DNA of 25,842 nt from a virus. A model generated the notes under the pieces. It had not been told where the DNA came from. It made no database searches and saw only the letters and a program-made list of their open reading frames with translations. The DNA is taken from positions 1-25,842 of IMG/VR virus record IMGVR_UViG_3300025154_000354. One strand, written 5' to 3'. Position 1 is the stretch's first letter. The number at the start of each line of letters is the position of its first letter. Position numbers and translations under genes: made by a program. Positions 5,929-14,474 of this stretch are shown here, in pieces.

Positions 5929-8141
5929 TATTCACCCCCTGCCCGTTTGGCCGGTTTAATCATGCTCATGAGCGCGTTGTAATATTGGTTGACCTCTTCT
6001 TTTATTTCCGGTTCGGCCTGAGTTATCAGCGCAAGCCGGGAAACGTGGTTCATCCACGCGCCCGGTTCGGCGGGGTTGAGTTTAGAACCTTGGACAAGCC
6101 ATCGGGTGAATTTGGGTGACATAAACAGTTTTTCAACCGCGACGTGTTGAAGTCCAAACGTTCCGACGGCTGAACCTATGGCCGCCATCAGCGCCGTCCC
6201 GCTCCCCGCGCCCATCCCGGTTGATGCAACCGCGCCCATTGCCGCGCCCAGCGGGGCCATTAGCTGTTGAGTCCAGTTATTGATTAGTCCCGTGTTGCTC
6301 GTATTTTTAAGAGCGATAGCGTCTTTTTGGGCTGCAACAATCCGGGCCAACTGGTCAAGATTCGGCCGCGCCGCCGCGTATTTTGTTTTACCGAAAAGAA
6401 CGTCTTTCGCTTCTGGCTTCATGTCGTTCCATCGGGTTAAAAACGTTGACGCGCTCCATGTGTCGCCTTCCGCCCCTTGCGCGCCTTTGGTTGCCCGGCC
6501 CATTCGGTCAACGATTGTAGCTGTTACAACTTCTTTTTCTTGTGGGGCCAAATGCCGCATGAGCCGGTCAGTCGCGCCGCCACTGGCCTTAGTGGCCCCC
6601 ATCAGGTCTTGGTATATTCGGTCCTCACCGCCTGCTTTGTCGATTTTCTTTAAGGTCATATCGATGAAATCGACCTCTTTCAACCCTTGTCGGAAATACC
6701 GGTTGGCGACGTGAAAAGCTCTCACCGCATCCGGCCCGCCAGTCGCCGCCGCCGCCTCAATGTCCTTTGACAATGCGGCGTAAAGCGCCCGGTTTTGAGT
6801 GTCGCTTAAACCCTTCCCGGACGTTTTCCATGTCGGCTTCAATCGCTCACCTATTTGCGACCGAACATCTTGTAGAGTCTCAAACGGCAACGTTCCGGTT
6901 GCGGCCAAATCGGATTTGATTATGTTTTGGAGTTCTATCACTTCACCAACAAACTCTTTTTGCAACCCCGGAGTTTTTTCGTATTTTTTAACGAGGCTGT
7001 CAAGGACGCTTAAAGCGTTGTCGGCTTTAACCATAGTGTCTTGGGGAACATAAGCATAGAGGCGGTCATACGCTTTTTTAGCGTTGTCGGTGAACCGTTT
7101 TTGCGCCCCTCTATACCCACGGGCCATAACTTCACCGGCTTGACCTTCCGTTGCGGCCGGGACGCCGAATTGACCGGCTACGCGCTTATTCAGGTCAACC
7201 GTCTGTTGTTCGGCCTGACCGGCGATGCGTTGCGCCGGACCCGCGCCGCCCGGCGTCTTCTCAAAGTATTCAGCCCCACCTTGAAGGAACCGGCTGCCCG
7301 TAGCCGACGGCAACATATCAACCCCGGCTTGACCGAAATCTTGAAGCAACGCATCCGCGCCCTTACCCGCCAAACGGTTTCGTAGCGGCCCGGTAAGTTT
7401 ATTGATCGCGCCCTTGGTAAACTTTGAGGCTAATTGGACGGCGGGGACTATACCGGCGTTGGTTACACCGGTAATGCCCGCATCAAGCAAGTGCTCCGGC
7501 GTTGACCGGGTATCAACCTGGCCCGCTTTTCGCCTGGCCAAATCATACCCTTCACGCGCAAGGACCGCGCCAATCGCTGGGCCAAGCACTAAACCGCCAA
7601 GTTTGCCCGCCGGTCCTAACGCCGAACCTACGGCGGGTCCGACAAATTCACCTATGGTCGAACCGGCCGTTTCCGCCCCTGTGGCCCCGTAACCGGCGAT
7701 TGACCCTGGCTCAATGCCTTTAGGGTTGAATAGCGTAGGCCGTCCGGTTTGCGGGTCGGTATAAATGATATTGTTATCCCCGTAACCCCACGAACCCGGG
7801 GGAGCAAGTTGCGCGTCGGGGAAATACTGTTGAACCGTCGCAAGCATGTCTTGGGGGCGGTATTCCTGCTCCCCGGCCAAGGCCCGGACGTTCATCGGCG
7901 CGCCGGTAGTGCGGTCAACATCAATCGGGGCGGATATTTTAAACCCGCCCTTAGCCAGTTCCCGCCACTCCGGTGTTAGGTCTTGCCTGGAAAAAAGGGA
8001 CTTAGCTATGGATTCAAAAGCCACCGCCTCATCTATGGGCAGTTGCCCCTTTTCCGCTTGTGCTATCAACCGTCTAAAGTTCTCGATGGGCGGTAAAGGT
8101 TGCTCCGGCCCCGGCCCCATGCCCCGCGCGTAGTCGGCCAT
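5928..8141 (-). CDS. Large internal virion/ejection protein
   Basis: 737 residues, mostly helical. Two long Gly/Ala-rich hydrophobic stretches stand out, at about 160-195 and 628-665. Such segments occur in podovirus ejection proteins that enter or cross the host envelope. The middle (about 300-600) is charged and predicted helical, possibly coiled coil. The stop overlaps the next gene's start and the ATG overlaps the stop of the SLT-domain gene, so three ejection-type genes are coupled. Its place after the gp7-like and SLT genes corresponds to that of gp20/gp16 in P22, though I cannot show homology. No enzymatic motif seen. Confidence 0.65.
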   Translation of the reverse strand: MADYARGMGPGPEQPLPPIENFRRLIAQAEKGQLPIDEAVAFESIAKSLFSRQDLTPEWRELAKGGFKISAPIDVDRTTGAPMNVRALAGEQEYRPQDMLATVQQYFPDAQLAPPGSWGYGDNNIIYTDPQTGRPTLFNPKGIEPGSIAGYGATGAETAGSTIGEFVGPAVGSALGPAGKLGGLVLGPAIGAVLAREGYDLARRKAGQVDTRSTPEHLLDAGITGVTNAGIVPAVQLASKFTKGAINKLTGPLRNRLAGKGADALLQDFGQAGVDMLPSATGSRFLQGGAEYFEKTPGGAGPAQRIAGQAEQQTVDLNKRVAGQFGVPAATEGQAGEVMARGYRGAQKRFTDNAKKAYDRLYAYVPQDTMVKADNALSVLDSLVKKYEKTPGLQKEFVGEVIELQNIIKSDLAATGTLPFETLQDVRSQIGERLKPTWKTSGKGLSDTQNRALYAALSKDIEAAAATGGPDAVRAFHVANRYFRQGLKEVDFIDMTLKKIDKAGGEDRIYQDLMGATKASGGATDRLMRHLAPQEKEVVTATIVDRMGRATKGAQGAEGDTWSASTFLTRWNDMKPEAKDVLFGKTKYAAARPNLDQLARIVAAQKDAIALKNTSNTGLINNWTQQLMAPLGAAMGAVASTGMGAGSGTALMAAIGSAVGTFGLQHVAVEKLFMSPKFTRWLVQGSKLNPAEPGAWMNHVSRLALITQAEPEIKEEVNQYYNALMSMIKPAKRAGGE

Positions 8142-9811
8142 TACTGTCTCCTCGGGGAAACCATATCCATGGGCGGTATCCCGTAAAGCATTTGGTTGAC
8201 TCTATCCATCGCGGCCGGGTTGACCGGGCCAGAAGTGGTCGGCGCGGTCCCGCTTTTCATTTCCTCATCAGTCAAGGCCGGGTCGAAAGCGATAACGTTA
8301 TCAGGGCTCAACCCATATTGTTTTGCCAATCGTTTGTATTTGCCGGTTCTCTCCCTGTGCGGAGTCAACCGGCCCTGGTAAAGCCCCTTGGCCCGGCTTA
8401 CGAAGTCCCGCCGTTGTTCCGGCGCGAGTTTTTCACCGGCGAGAACTTTATTATAAAGGTTGATGATACTCGCCGGGACGCCCCGCGCTTGTTCAGCCGT
8501 GGCATATTCGGACTCTCGAACCACGCTTCCAGGGTCAAGCATTTTCATGTAGGCAAAAATCAGCGATAAGTCGCCTACCGCATCCGGATTTTTAGCAGCC
8601 GCGTTGATGGTGCGGTAGCTGTTGGCTACAATTTCAAAATCCTTTATTTGGGCGACGTATTCTTTCCGTATTTCTTGCTCCATTTCGAACGGCGCTTTGG
8701 ACTGGTTTGATACCCGCAAATATTCCTTCAACCGGTCATCGTGCGCCTTCATAGCCAATTCGCGGATACGGTTGCCCCGGTTGCCGGTCAACTTGTTCAG
8801 CCCGTCGTAGTCCAGAACCGGCTTGCCGTTCGGGTCATTGCCCAGATAAGCGTTTGGGTCATCGGCGGACATGGTAGGCGAACCGGCCGGGGGGGCCGCC
8901 GCGGGGCCGGGTTGACCGGTCGGCGCGCCGCCATACTGCCCCGTTACCGGATCGAATGTCGTCATTTGCCCGGTCTCCGGATTGGTTACGGACTGGAACC
9001 GGTTCTTGTTCTGTTGCGACTGCGCCATGCTCATCAGGCTCGCCGCGGGGCCGTATTCGCCGCCAACCATCATGATACTGGCTAACTGGTTGAGTTTGTC
9101 GCCCTGCATCCCGCCTCCGGGTTGCGCAAGTGCGTTCCCGGGAGCCTGCCCGCCGCCTTGGCCAAATGCGGCAAGGTAGTTTTGAGTTTCGCGGGGAAGC
9201 GTCCCGCCGTTGTCAACCCTGCCCGGACCGGCGTTGTAAGCGGCCACGGCTTTCGACTTGTCGCCGTTGTAGCGGTCGAGCATCATTTTGTAATACCGCG
9301 CCCCACCAAAAATGTTTTCCTTCACGTCCCAAGGGTTTTTAACGCCCAAGTCTTTGGCGGTTCCCGGCATCAACTGCATAACGCCGATTGCCCCGGCCGG
9401 TGAAAGTGCGTTTGGGTTGAACCGCGATTCTATTTGCCCGATTTTGTAAAGGTCCTCGACTGACAACCCGTAGGCGTCGGCCGCTTCCTGAAATATGGGG
9501 GCCAAATCTTGCGGCGGATTGGCGGTCGGTCCGGAAGGCTGTAACCCCACGCCCGTGAGCGCATTCCCACCCCCTTGGCTTGCCCCTGGCGCGGCCATAG
9601 GGGCAGAGGGCATATTACCGCCGCCCCCCGCGCCCGGCATAAGCACAGAGGCCAAGGCGTTCTGCATCATGGCCTGTCGGGCAAGTTCCGCCTGTTGGGC
9701 TTCCCTCTGCATGGCAAGTTGTTCCTCTTGCCGCCGCCGCTGATCGCCGAACATCATGATCGAGCGTTGATCGGCCTGCCCCTGGAAAAACGGGTCCATG
9801 AAATTTGCCAT
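8141..9811 (-). CDS. Virion protein with lytic transglycosylase (SLT) domain
   Basis: 556 residues. A Met/Gln/Ala-rich N-terminal region (1-100) is followed by a lytic transglycosylase domain of the Slt/MltE type (about 102-220). IGQIESRFNP holds the catalytic Glu128; AIGVMQLMPGTAKDLGV (141-157) and AYNAGPG (191-197) are the usual core motifs. The domain cleaves the glycan strands of peptidoglycan, here probably to open the cell wall locally during DNA injection. The remaining ~330 residues are helical with a Pro/Gly-rich linker. GGNALTGV (81-88) and GNAL (225-228) repeat the motif of neighbouring proteins. It lies between two ejection-type genes rather than in the lysis cassette. Confidence 0.88.
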   Translation of the reverse strand: MANFMDPFFQGQADQRSIMMFGDQRRRQEEQLAMQREAQQAELARQAMMQNALASVLMPGAGGGGNMPSAPMAAPGASQGGGNALTGVGLQPSGPTANPPQDLAPIFQEAADAYGLSVEDLYKIGQIESRFNPNALSPAGAIGVMQLMPGTAKDLGVKNPWDVKENIFGGARYYKMMLDRYNGDKSKAVAAYNAGPGRVDNGGTLPRETQNYLAAFGQGGGQAPGNALAQPGGGMQGDKLNQLASIMMVGGEYGPAASLMSMAQSQQNKNRFQSVTNPETGQMTTFDPVTGQYGGAPTGQPGPAAAPPAGSPTMSADDPNAYLGNDPNGKPVLDYDGLNKLTGNRGNRIRELAMKAHDDRLKEYLRVSNQSKAPFEMEQEIRKEYVAQIKDFEIVANSYRTINAAAKNPDAVGDLSLIFAYMKMLDPGSVVRESEYATAEQARGVPASIINLYNKVLAGEKLAPEQRRDFVSRAKGLYQGRLTPHRERTGKYKRLAKQYGLSPDNVIAFDPALTDEEMKSGTAPTTSGPVNPAAMDRVNQMLYGIPPMDMVSPRRQ

Positions 9812-10626
9812 TATTTCACCATTTGACCCAACAGGTAGTTGTTATACCCGCCCTGCAAGCTCCCGGCGATGTTGCCATACATTTGGGCCTGGTTCTGCCC
9901 CTGGCCCGCATAGATACCGGCAAGGTTGCTGCCCTGGTTCTGGAATATCGAGGACAGGGCATTCCCGGTCGATTGCGCCCCCTGGCCAGCCGCCGAAGCC
10001 GCCCCGGCGCCGAGTTTGGCAAGGTCGAGGTTCCTTCCCCACTTTTGATCGCCCAGGGCCCCCTCCATGCCGTAAAGGGTCTGAGCGCGGGTCGTGCCCA
10101 ATTGGTAATTCGTCAAAGCGTTCGTGTTCTGCCGGTTGAGGGTGTCAACTCCCCGGTTGTAGGACTGTTCCATAAACGGCAAGGCGTTTCGCACCATGGC
10201 ATTATCCGCGTCACTGCTGAAAGCCCGGCCCTGGCTGGCAAATCGGCGGTTGAGTTGCGTGGTCATGTCCTGCATTTGCCGCTGATAAATTGGGTCGGCC
10301 GCGAAGTCCATGTTGACTTCGGATTGAAGCTGAGGCATGGCGACGTTGCCGTATTGGTTCATATACTGCCGTTCGGGCGCTACGCCCTGCCCCGCCTGCC
10401 CGGTCAAGCCCGCCAACGATCCCGGCAACAGATTCCTGAGCGGTTCGGTGTCTCCGCGCATGGTATTAAACATTTCCATTTGCGCTTGATACGCCCGGTC
10501 GGCCGCGTAGTTACTGGCCCCTGCCGCCTGCCCGTAGGCGTCCGATTGAGCGTTGCCGCCCAAAACCGAACCTAAAACGCCGCCCGCCGCGCCTATCGCC
10601 GGTCCTATCCAATCCGTCCAGCCCAT
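9811..10626 (-). CDS. DNA ejection/internal virion protein (P22 gp7-like position)
   Basis: 271 residues, rich in Ala, Gly, Gln and Asn. The start, with WIGPAIGAAGGVLGSVLGG, is a hydrophobic Gly-rich segment followed by a long Gln-rich helical region. This is the layout of podovirus internal proteins annotated as DNA transfer or ejection proteins. GNALSSIF at 221-228 repeats a motif shared with its neighbours. The ATG has AGGAGGACATT upstream and the gene is coupled to the SLT gene at TAATG. The family name is by composition and gene order, not by a diagnostic motif. Confidence 0.65.
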   Translation of the reverse strand: MGWTDWIGPAIGAAGGVLGSVLGGNAQSDAYGQAAGASNYAADRAYQAQMEMFNTMRGDTEPLRNLLPGSLAGLTGQAGQGVAPERQYMNQYGNVAMPQLQSEVNMDFAADPIYQRQMQDMTTQLNRRFASQGRAFSSDADNAMVRNALPFMEQSYNRGVDTLNRQNTNALTNYQLGTTRAQTLYGMEGALGDQKWGRNLDLAKLGAGAASAAGQGAQSTGNALSSIFQNQGSNLAGIYAGQGQNQAQMYGNIAGSLQGGYNNYLLGQMVK

Positions 10627-10635
10627 AATGTCCTC

Positions 10636-10917
10636 CTACGACAGGGTTACGGTCCCGCTTCTAACCGTCCCGTCCGTGCCCTTGCCGTAAATCGTGATCG
10701 TGGTATTGTTTGTAAACTCTATCGAAACTTCGCCCGCGTTAGCCGGTTGATCGGCCGTCGTGGGCGGTTTCAGCTTCCCCGCCGTGATCCGGTTTATTTC
10801 CCGCGCTATCTGCCGGAAATACTCAATTGCCGCTTCGGCAACCTGGCCGAACGAAGCGGGCAGAGGGGCGCGGATGATTTCTTTATCGGCCACGCGGATG
10901 ATTTCTTTATCGGCCAC
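10636..10917 (-). CDS. 93-residue hypothetical protein with duplicated start
   Basis: The start is GTG 10917, with GGAG ten bases upstream, overlapping the end of the preceding gene by 11 bases. The first 16 residues are two copies of the octapeptide ADKEIIRV/A, because a 24-bp segment is exactly duplicated; the second copy begins with another GTG (10893) that could also serve as a start. The rest has a short helix (VAEAAIEYFRQIAREINRI) and a beta-rich C-terminus (TTITIYGKGTDG). No family recognised. Probably a minor virion component by location. Confidence 0.6.
   Translation of the reverse strand: MADKEIIRVADKEIIRAPLPASFGQVAEAAIEYFRQIAREINRITAGKLKPPTTADQPANAGEVSIEFTNNTTITIYGKGTDGTVRSGTVTLS
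10870..10917 (-). repeat. Perfect 24-bp tandem duplication at a gene start
   Basis: Positions 10870-10893 and 10894-10917 are identical, base for base. On the minus strand each copy begins with GTG and reads GTG-GCC-GAT-AAA-GAA-ATC. The unit is a multiple of three, so the reading frame is kept. It looks like a recent slippage or recombination duplication. Confidence 0.95.
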
Positions 10918-11254
10918 TTAGAATTTGCTCCAAAGACAAAGGCGGGAACTCCCGCTTGCCGGTTACGGTATTTATCCCGTCAATAATTGTTCGAGGATGC
11001 CCCGAAAGTTTAAATTGTGAGGGCCAATGGCCGGACGCATCAGGCATAGCGCCGGATTGATAGGCCGCTCGGTAATCATAAAAATGGAGCGGATCGTCAG
11101 GGTTTGGAGCAAGCCCAAGTTGATCGGCCCACATTTTATACCATGACTGGAACCGTTGCTCATCAGTCATCGGCGGTATAAAGGCGTTGCCCCCCATGGG
11201 TTGAGCCAAGGCGTTTTGGCCCTGAAAAATACCGCTTAAAGCATTACCGGCCAT
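10907..11254 (-). CDS. Small tail/virion protein with DPLHFYDYRAAY motif
   Basis: 115 residues. After an N-terminal segment with GNALSGIF (3-10) and GGNAF (21-25), the core carries DPLHFYDYRAAY, GHWPSQFK and a GHPRTI segment. I associate this pattern (DYRxxx...HWPxxxK...HP) with small conserved proteins of many podoviruses and prophages. Their role in the particle is not established; location suggests the tail or ejection apparatus. It overlaps the gp10-like gene by 11 bases upstream and the 93-residue gene by 11 bases downstream, a sign of tight coupling. Confidence 0.65.
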   Translation of the reverse strand: MAGNALSGIFQGQNALAQPMGGNAFIPPMTDEQRFQSWYKMWADQLGLAPNPDDPLHFYDYRAAYQSGAMPDASGHWPSQFKLSGHPRTIIDGINTVTGKREFPPLSLEQILSGR

Positions 11255-12665
11255 AGGTAAACCGCTCCTCGGCCTTGATGAGCGCCGATTGCGTAGCGTC
11301 GGACATTACCAGTTCCCATTGACGGGAAAAGTAGCTGCCAAGCCGCCGCACCTGGACAGAAAGCTCGGTTTGACTGGTGGCCTCTATCGCCACTTCCTCA
11401 TAAGCGCCCCATTCGGCAACGCCGTTATCCCGCCATCGAATCAACATCTTTTTCGGCGTGGTGGCGGTGTCGGCCCGTTTGAAAACGAGGTTTAATTCAT
11501 GGCAGAATTTCCGAACGTCGGGCGATCCGCGGTCAACCGCGTCGGTCCTGATAACGGTTCGAATATCATCGCCGTTGTCAGTGGTGCCGGTGACTTCCCA
11601 AATGATCCCGGTCCTACGGTCTCCCACGAGCACCTTATTCCAGGCGGTAGCGTGGGCGACGTTCTGGCCGAGGTATTGCTCATGTTGGGCGGTATTGGGG
11701 TTGTAATAACTCCATTCATACCACTGGTTCAACAGGATGTCATAAACCAACGTCTTTTGGGCGACGGTGAACGTCCACACCGCGAAGTGTTTGTCCTGAA
11801 TCCGCAAATAGTCAGCCTTAGCATCAATCGTGGTGTCGAAACTCGCCACATACCGGGTCAAATTCGGGTTACTGATAATCTCCGGGGTGTAACCGCTCAT
11901 CCGCCGAAACTCGCCCGTTTCGTCTAACCAGTAGGCCGTGCCGTTGATGAAAATGAACGAGTCCGGCGCTTGCGTCCCGACCATGACCGCGCCCTGACCT
12001 TCACGAACGAACGTCTCGCCGTCATCGCGCCATAACTCAATCGTGTTCTGGCCCGGCAAGTAAATATAGTTGTTGGCGACATGAAGGCACTGAACCAGGT
12101 CCGGCTGCGCTTCGGCCTCGAAATACAGACCCGCCCATACCGCGGGTGTCGTAGCGTCCGCGTAGTCTACCCGGCTTGACGAAACGGTCAACCCCATCAG
12201 CACCTGGTTGAGCGTAGCGATAAACCTGACCGTCGTAGGAGCCTGAGCGTCCGCCAGATAGGCACCTGAGCCGCCCAAGGGGTAAGCCCCTATCCTACCC
12301 CCGGACGCCGCGTAAAGGTCCGTCCCGGCAACGTCGGCAAACGTGGGGCGGGTTTGGGCAACCATGCTTGCCGTGCCGGTCCGGTCGGTTGCTACTCCCG
12401 CGCTCGTGAGCCTGAACATTTTTGCATTACAGGCCGCGTAGAGGACCGAATTCCTAACCCAAAAGTGTTGCCCATCAACCGGGCCATTTTCGCCAAGGTT
12501 GCAAAATTGGCTTAACCCCGGCCGTTTCTGCCATATCAGCTTCGGGCCATCGGGCGAACCATACGGCGTCCAAAACCCGTCAATCTGGCCCTGATTAAAC
12601 GTGCTCGTAGTCGGCTTGTCCGCCGACAGGTCCAACGAGGCGAACGGTAGGGGTTGGGTTGGCAT
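11244..12665 (-). CDS. P22 gp10-like DNA-stabilisation/tail hub protein
   Basis: 473 residues, beta-rich throughout, with regularly spaced Trp/Tyr/Gly strands such as FWVRNSVLYAAC, NTIELWRDDGETF and GTAYWLDETGEFRRMSGY that suggest a beta-propeller. The C-terminal RRLGSYFSRQWELVMSD matches what I know of phage stabilisation proteins. In P22, gp10 binds beneath the gp4 adaptor, closes the packaged head and carries the tail needle. The adaptor candidate lies just beyond one fibre gene, close to the P22 order. ATG 12665 has GGAGGGGGCC upstream and overlaps the preceding stop (TAATG). Confidence 0.8.
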   Translation of the reverse strand: MPTQPLPFASLDLSADKPTTSTFNQGQIDGFWTPYGSPDGPKLIWQKRPGLSQFCNLGENGPVDGQHFWVRNSVLYAACNAKMFRLTSAGVATDRTGTASMVAQTRPTFADVAGTDLYAASGGRIGAYPLGGSGAYLADAQAPTTVRFIATLNQVLMGLTVSSSRVDYADATTPAVWAGLYFEAEAQPDLVQCLHVANNYIYLPGQNTIELWRDDGETFVREGQGAVMVGTQAPDSFIFINGTAYWLDETGEFRRMSGYTPEIISNPNLTRYVASFDTTIDAKADYLRIQDKHFAVWTFTVAQKTLVYDILLNQWYEWSYYNPNTAQHEQYLGQNVAHATAWNKVLVGDRRTGIIWEVTGTTDNGDDIRTVIRTDAVDRGSPDVRKFCHELNLVFKRADTATTPKKMLIRWRDNGVAEWGAYEEVAIEATSQTELSVQVRRLGSYFSRQWELVMSDATQSALIKAEERFTYGR

Positions 12666-14125
12666 TATTGGCCCCCTCCGGGAATGGTAAAATCGATTAT
12701 TTTCATGGTTGCATAAGCCGACGAAACCGACCCGCTATTCGAGTGGTAGTAATAGATATCTCCCGCGCCCGAAACATAATTTGTAACAAAATTAAAAGCC
12801 TTGCTGCTGGCTTGTGTCTCTATAACCTGCGACCATAGATTAAAGGTTGTTTGATCTAAACCAACATAGAGCGCCGATGATCCTTCGCCCCCTGCCGCAG
12901 AAGTAATCCAGTGTGTAGTTTGTATAGTTCGGCCTGTTGCGATGGGAGGTAATGCGGCCGAAACGTCTATTGTGGCCTTTGGCGAAGTTGCGGTAGATGC
13001 TCCATTAACTAAAATTTCGTCATAGGTTTCGTAACAAATTTTAAACCCTGATTGACGATAGGGCCTAAAGTCGCCCGTAACCGGAACGTTTTTAACCGCC
13101 GTAACCAACGTTTTGTAAGTATACCCAGCCGGAAGTGTCGGCGCGGTTGCGGACTCGGACAAAAGCCCTGCCGTGGTGGCCGTGGTCGGGTTATAGATGA
13201 CCCAACCATAATACCACATATCGTTATTTTCGGACCCGGTGTCCAACCCGTTAGCGCCGGACGCGGTAATGTCCACGGTTAGGTTGACGGTGGAAAGTAG
13301 AATTCCGTCTCCCGCCGCGTTTTTGACAAGCAACTCGTCAGCGTCGATGTCGATCTGGTAGGTCGGGTTTGTCGCATTGGTTCGGCAAGTCAGGTTGTAG
13401 GCCGTGCCCCCAACCATGGGAACCGCCATTTTACTTTTTGCCGTCGCCGTGGTTGAGCTTGCCAAAAGAGTATCCAAAAACGCCGCGCCGTCCTCGTCGT
13501 CAAGCATGGTCTGAACGAAATCGGAAATTCCCTCAATGGTGGCCACTGTCTCACGGGCCACATACCAGTTGACGCCCGAGGACCGAAAAACTCCCGCGCC
13601 GTCGGCGGACCCGAAAACGATTGAGGTAGCATTGTTGATCGTCTGGCCGTCGGGACTGGCCACGGTCGCCACGTTGGCCGTGGCAACCTTGATGCAGAGT
13701 ATCCCGTTGCCCGAAGTCAAGGCCGCGTCGGGGAGGGTGTAAACCACGTCACCGGCGGTCGTGTCCATCAGCACGAGCCAGTCGTCAACCGAGCCCTCGG
13801 TATCGGTAGCAATCGTCCGCACGTTGCCCTTGACGGCGACGCATTTATAGTTTTCGACTTCCAGGGCCGTGACTTCCACGCCGCCCGCGTCCGGATCGCC
13901 CACGTAGAACCTGAGCCGGTATTCGCCGTCGCCGAATACTTCCGCCCGGCCGTTACTGTCCAGTGCCTTCTTGGTTATGGCGACGGCTTTGTCCTTGTCC
14001 TCCCAAGCGTTCTTAGCCGTGGTCGTGCCGGGGATGGAGAACGTCACATAGCCCGTCGCAAGCGGGGAGCCCGCGTTTTGGACGCCCACGAGGAGATTGA
14101 CGAAGTTGTCGGCGCGGGTTGCCAT
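12665..14125 (-). CDS. Tail fibre/tail-associated protein (paralog of 3811-5448)
   Basis: 486 residues. The N-terminal ~95 residues (GYVTFSIPGTTTAK, AITKKALDSNGRAEVFGDG, RLRFYVGDPDA) are almost the same as those of the protein at 3811-5448, with weaker similarity to about residue 240, including IATDT, YTLPDAAL and NWYxAR. After that the two differ completely. The C-terminal part is Thr/Ser/Gly-rich and beta-rich, ending in FTIPGGGQ. It probably provides a second adhesin or an adaptor for fibres. Unlike its paralog it starts with ATG (AAGGTG upstream). It lies between the adaptor and gp10-like genes, an insertion relative to P22 order. Confidence 0.7.
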   Translation of the reverse strand: MATRADNFVNLLVGVQNAGSPLATGYVTFSIPGTTTAKNAWEDKDKAVAITKKALDSNGRAEVFGDGEYRLRFYVGDPDAGGVEVTALEVENYKCVAVKGNVRTIATDTEGSVDDWLVLMDTTAGDVVYTLPDAALTSGNGILCIKVATANVATVASPDGQTINNATSIVFGSADGAGVFRSSGVNWYVARETVATIEGISDFVQTMLDDEDGAAFLDTLLASSTTATAKSKMAVPMVGGTAYNLTCRTNATNPTYQIDIDADELLVKNAAGDGILLSTVNLTVDITASGANGLDTGSENNDMWYYGWVIYNPTTATTAGLLSESATAPTLPAGYTYKTLVTAVKNVPVTGDFRPYRQSGFKICYETYDEILVNGASTATSPKATIDVSAALPPIATGRTIQTTHWITSAAGGEGSSALYVGLDQTTFNLWSQVIETQASSKAFNFVTNYVSGAGDIYYYHSNSGSVSSAYATMKIIDFTIPGGGQ

Positions 14126-14135
14126 TGGCTACACC

Positions 14136-14474
14136 TTAAAAATACTCAGTTTGTATAGTCGTTTGCTCGGCTTCAGGGGCCAGCAGCCGCGCAATCTCGC
14201 GCCGTTCCGCCTCTTCTCCCGCCTCGCCCAGAACCAACTCGGGGTTGCCGAAGTCCATCGCCACGGCCGAAGCCATCAGTGCGACCACGGGTTGCACGAA
14301 CTGAGCGGGCACGTCATCCGCCGGCCCCCACGATACCAACCCGTCGGCGGCAAGGGCCGCGTAAACCTCCCCGTATACGTCGGTCAAGAGCGAATCCTCG
14401 GCCGCCGTGGGGTTGCCCGACGCCCCAGTCAGTCGCCCGAACGCCCGTTTCCTAACATTCGGTAGGGTCGCCAT
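14136..14474 (-). CDS. Head-tail adaptor candidate (P22 gp4-like)
   Basis: 112 residues, mostly helical, acidic. A helical bundle (TDVYGEVYAALAADG, VQPVVALMASAVAMDF) is followed by a C-terminal helix and extended tail (ARLLAPEAEQTTIQTEYF). The short helical-bundle layout with an extended C-terminal arm ending in an aromatic pair fits adaptor proteins that bind under the portal. Its place two genes ahead of the gp10-like gene fits gp4 of P22. There is no sign of the muramidase activity reported for P22 gp4. ATG 14474 has GGGAGGC upstream and overlaps the previous gene by 23 bases. Confidence 0.55.
   Translation of the reverse strand: MATLPNVRKRAFGRLTGASGNPTAAEDSLLTDVYGEVYAALAADGLVSWGPADDVPAQFVQPVVALMASAVAMDFGNPELVLGEAGEEAERREIARLLAPEAEQTTIQTEYF

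Noticed and set aside
10870-10917. CRISPR-like repeats
   Set aside because: Two adjacent copies with no spacers, lying inside a coding sequence.
3811-14125. Diversity-generating retroelement behind the two fibre paralogs
   Set aside because: No reverse transcriptase gene and no template/variable repeat pair is visible; the C-termini are unrelated rather than point-varied.
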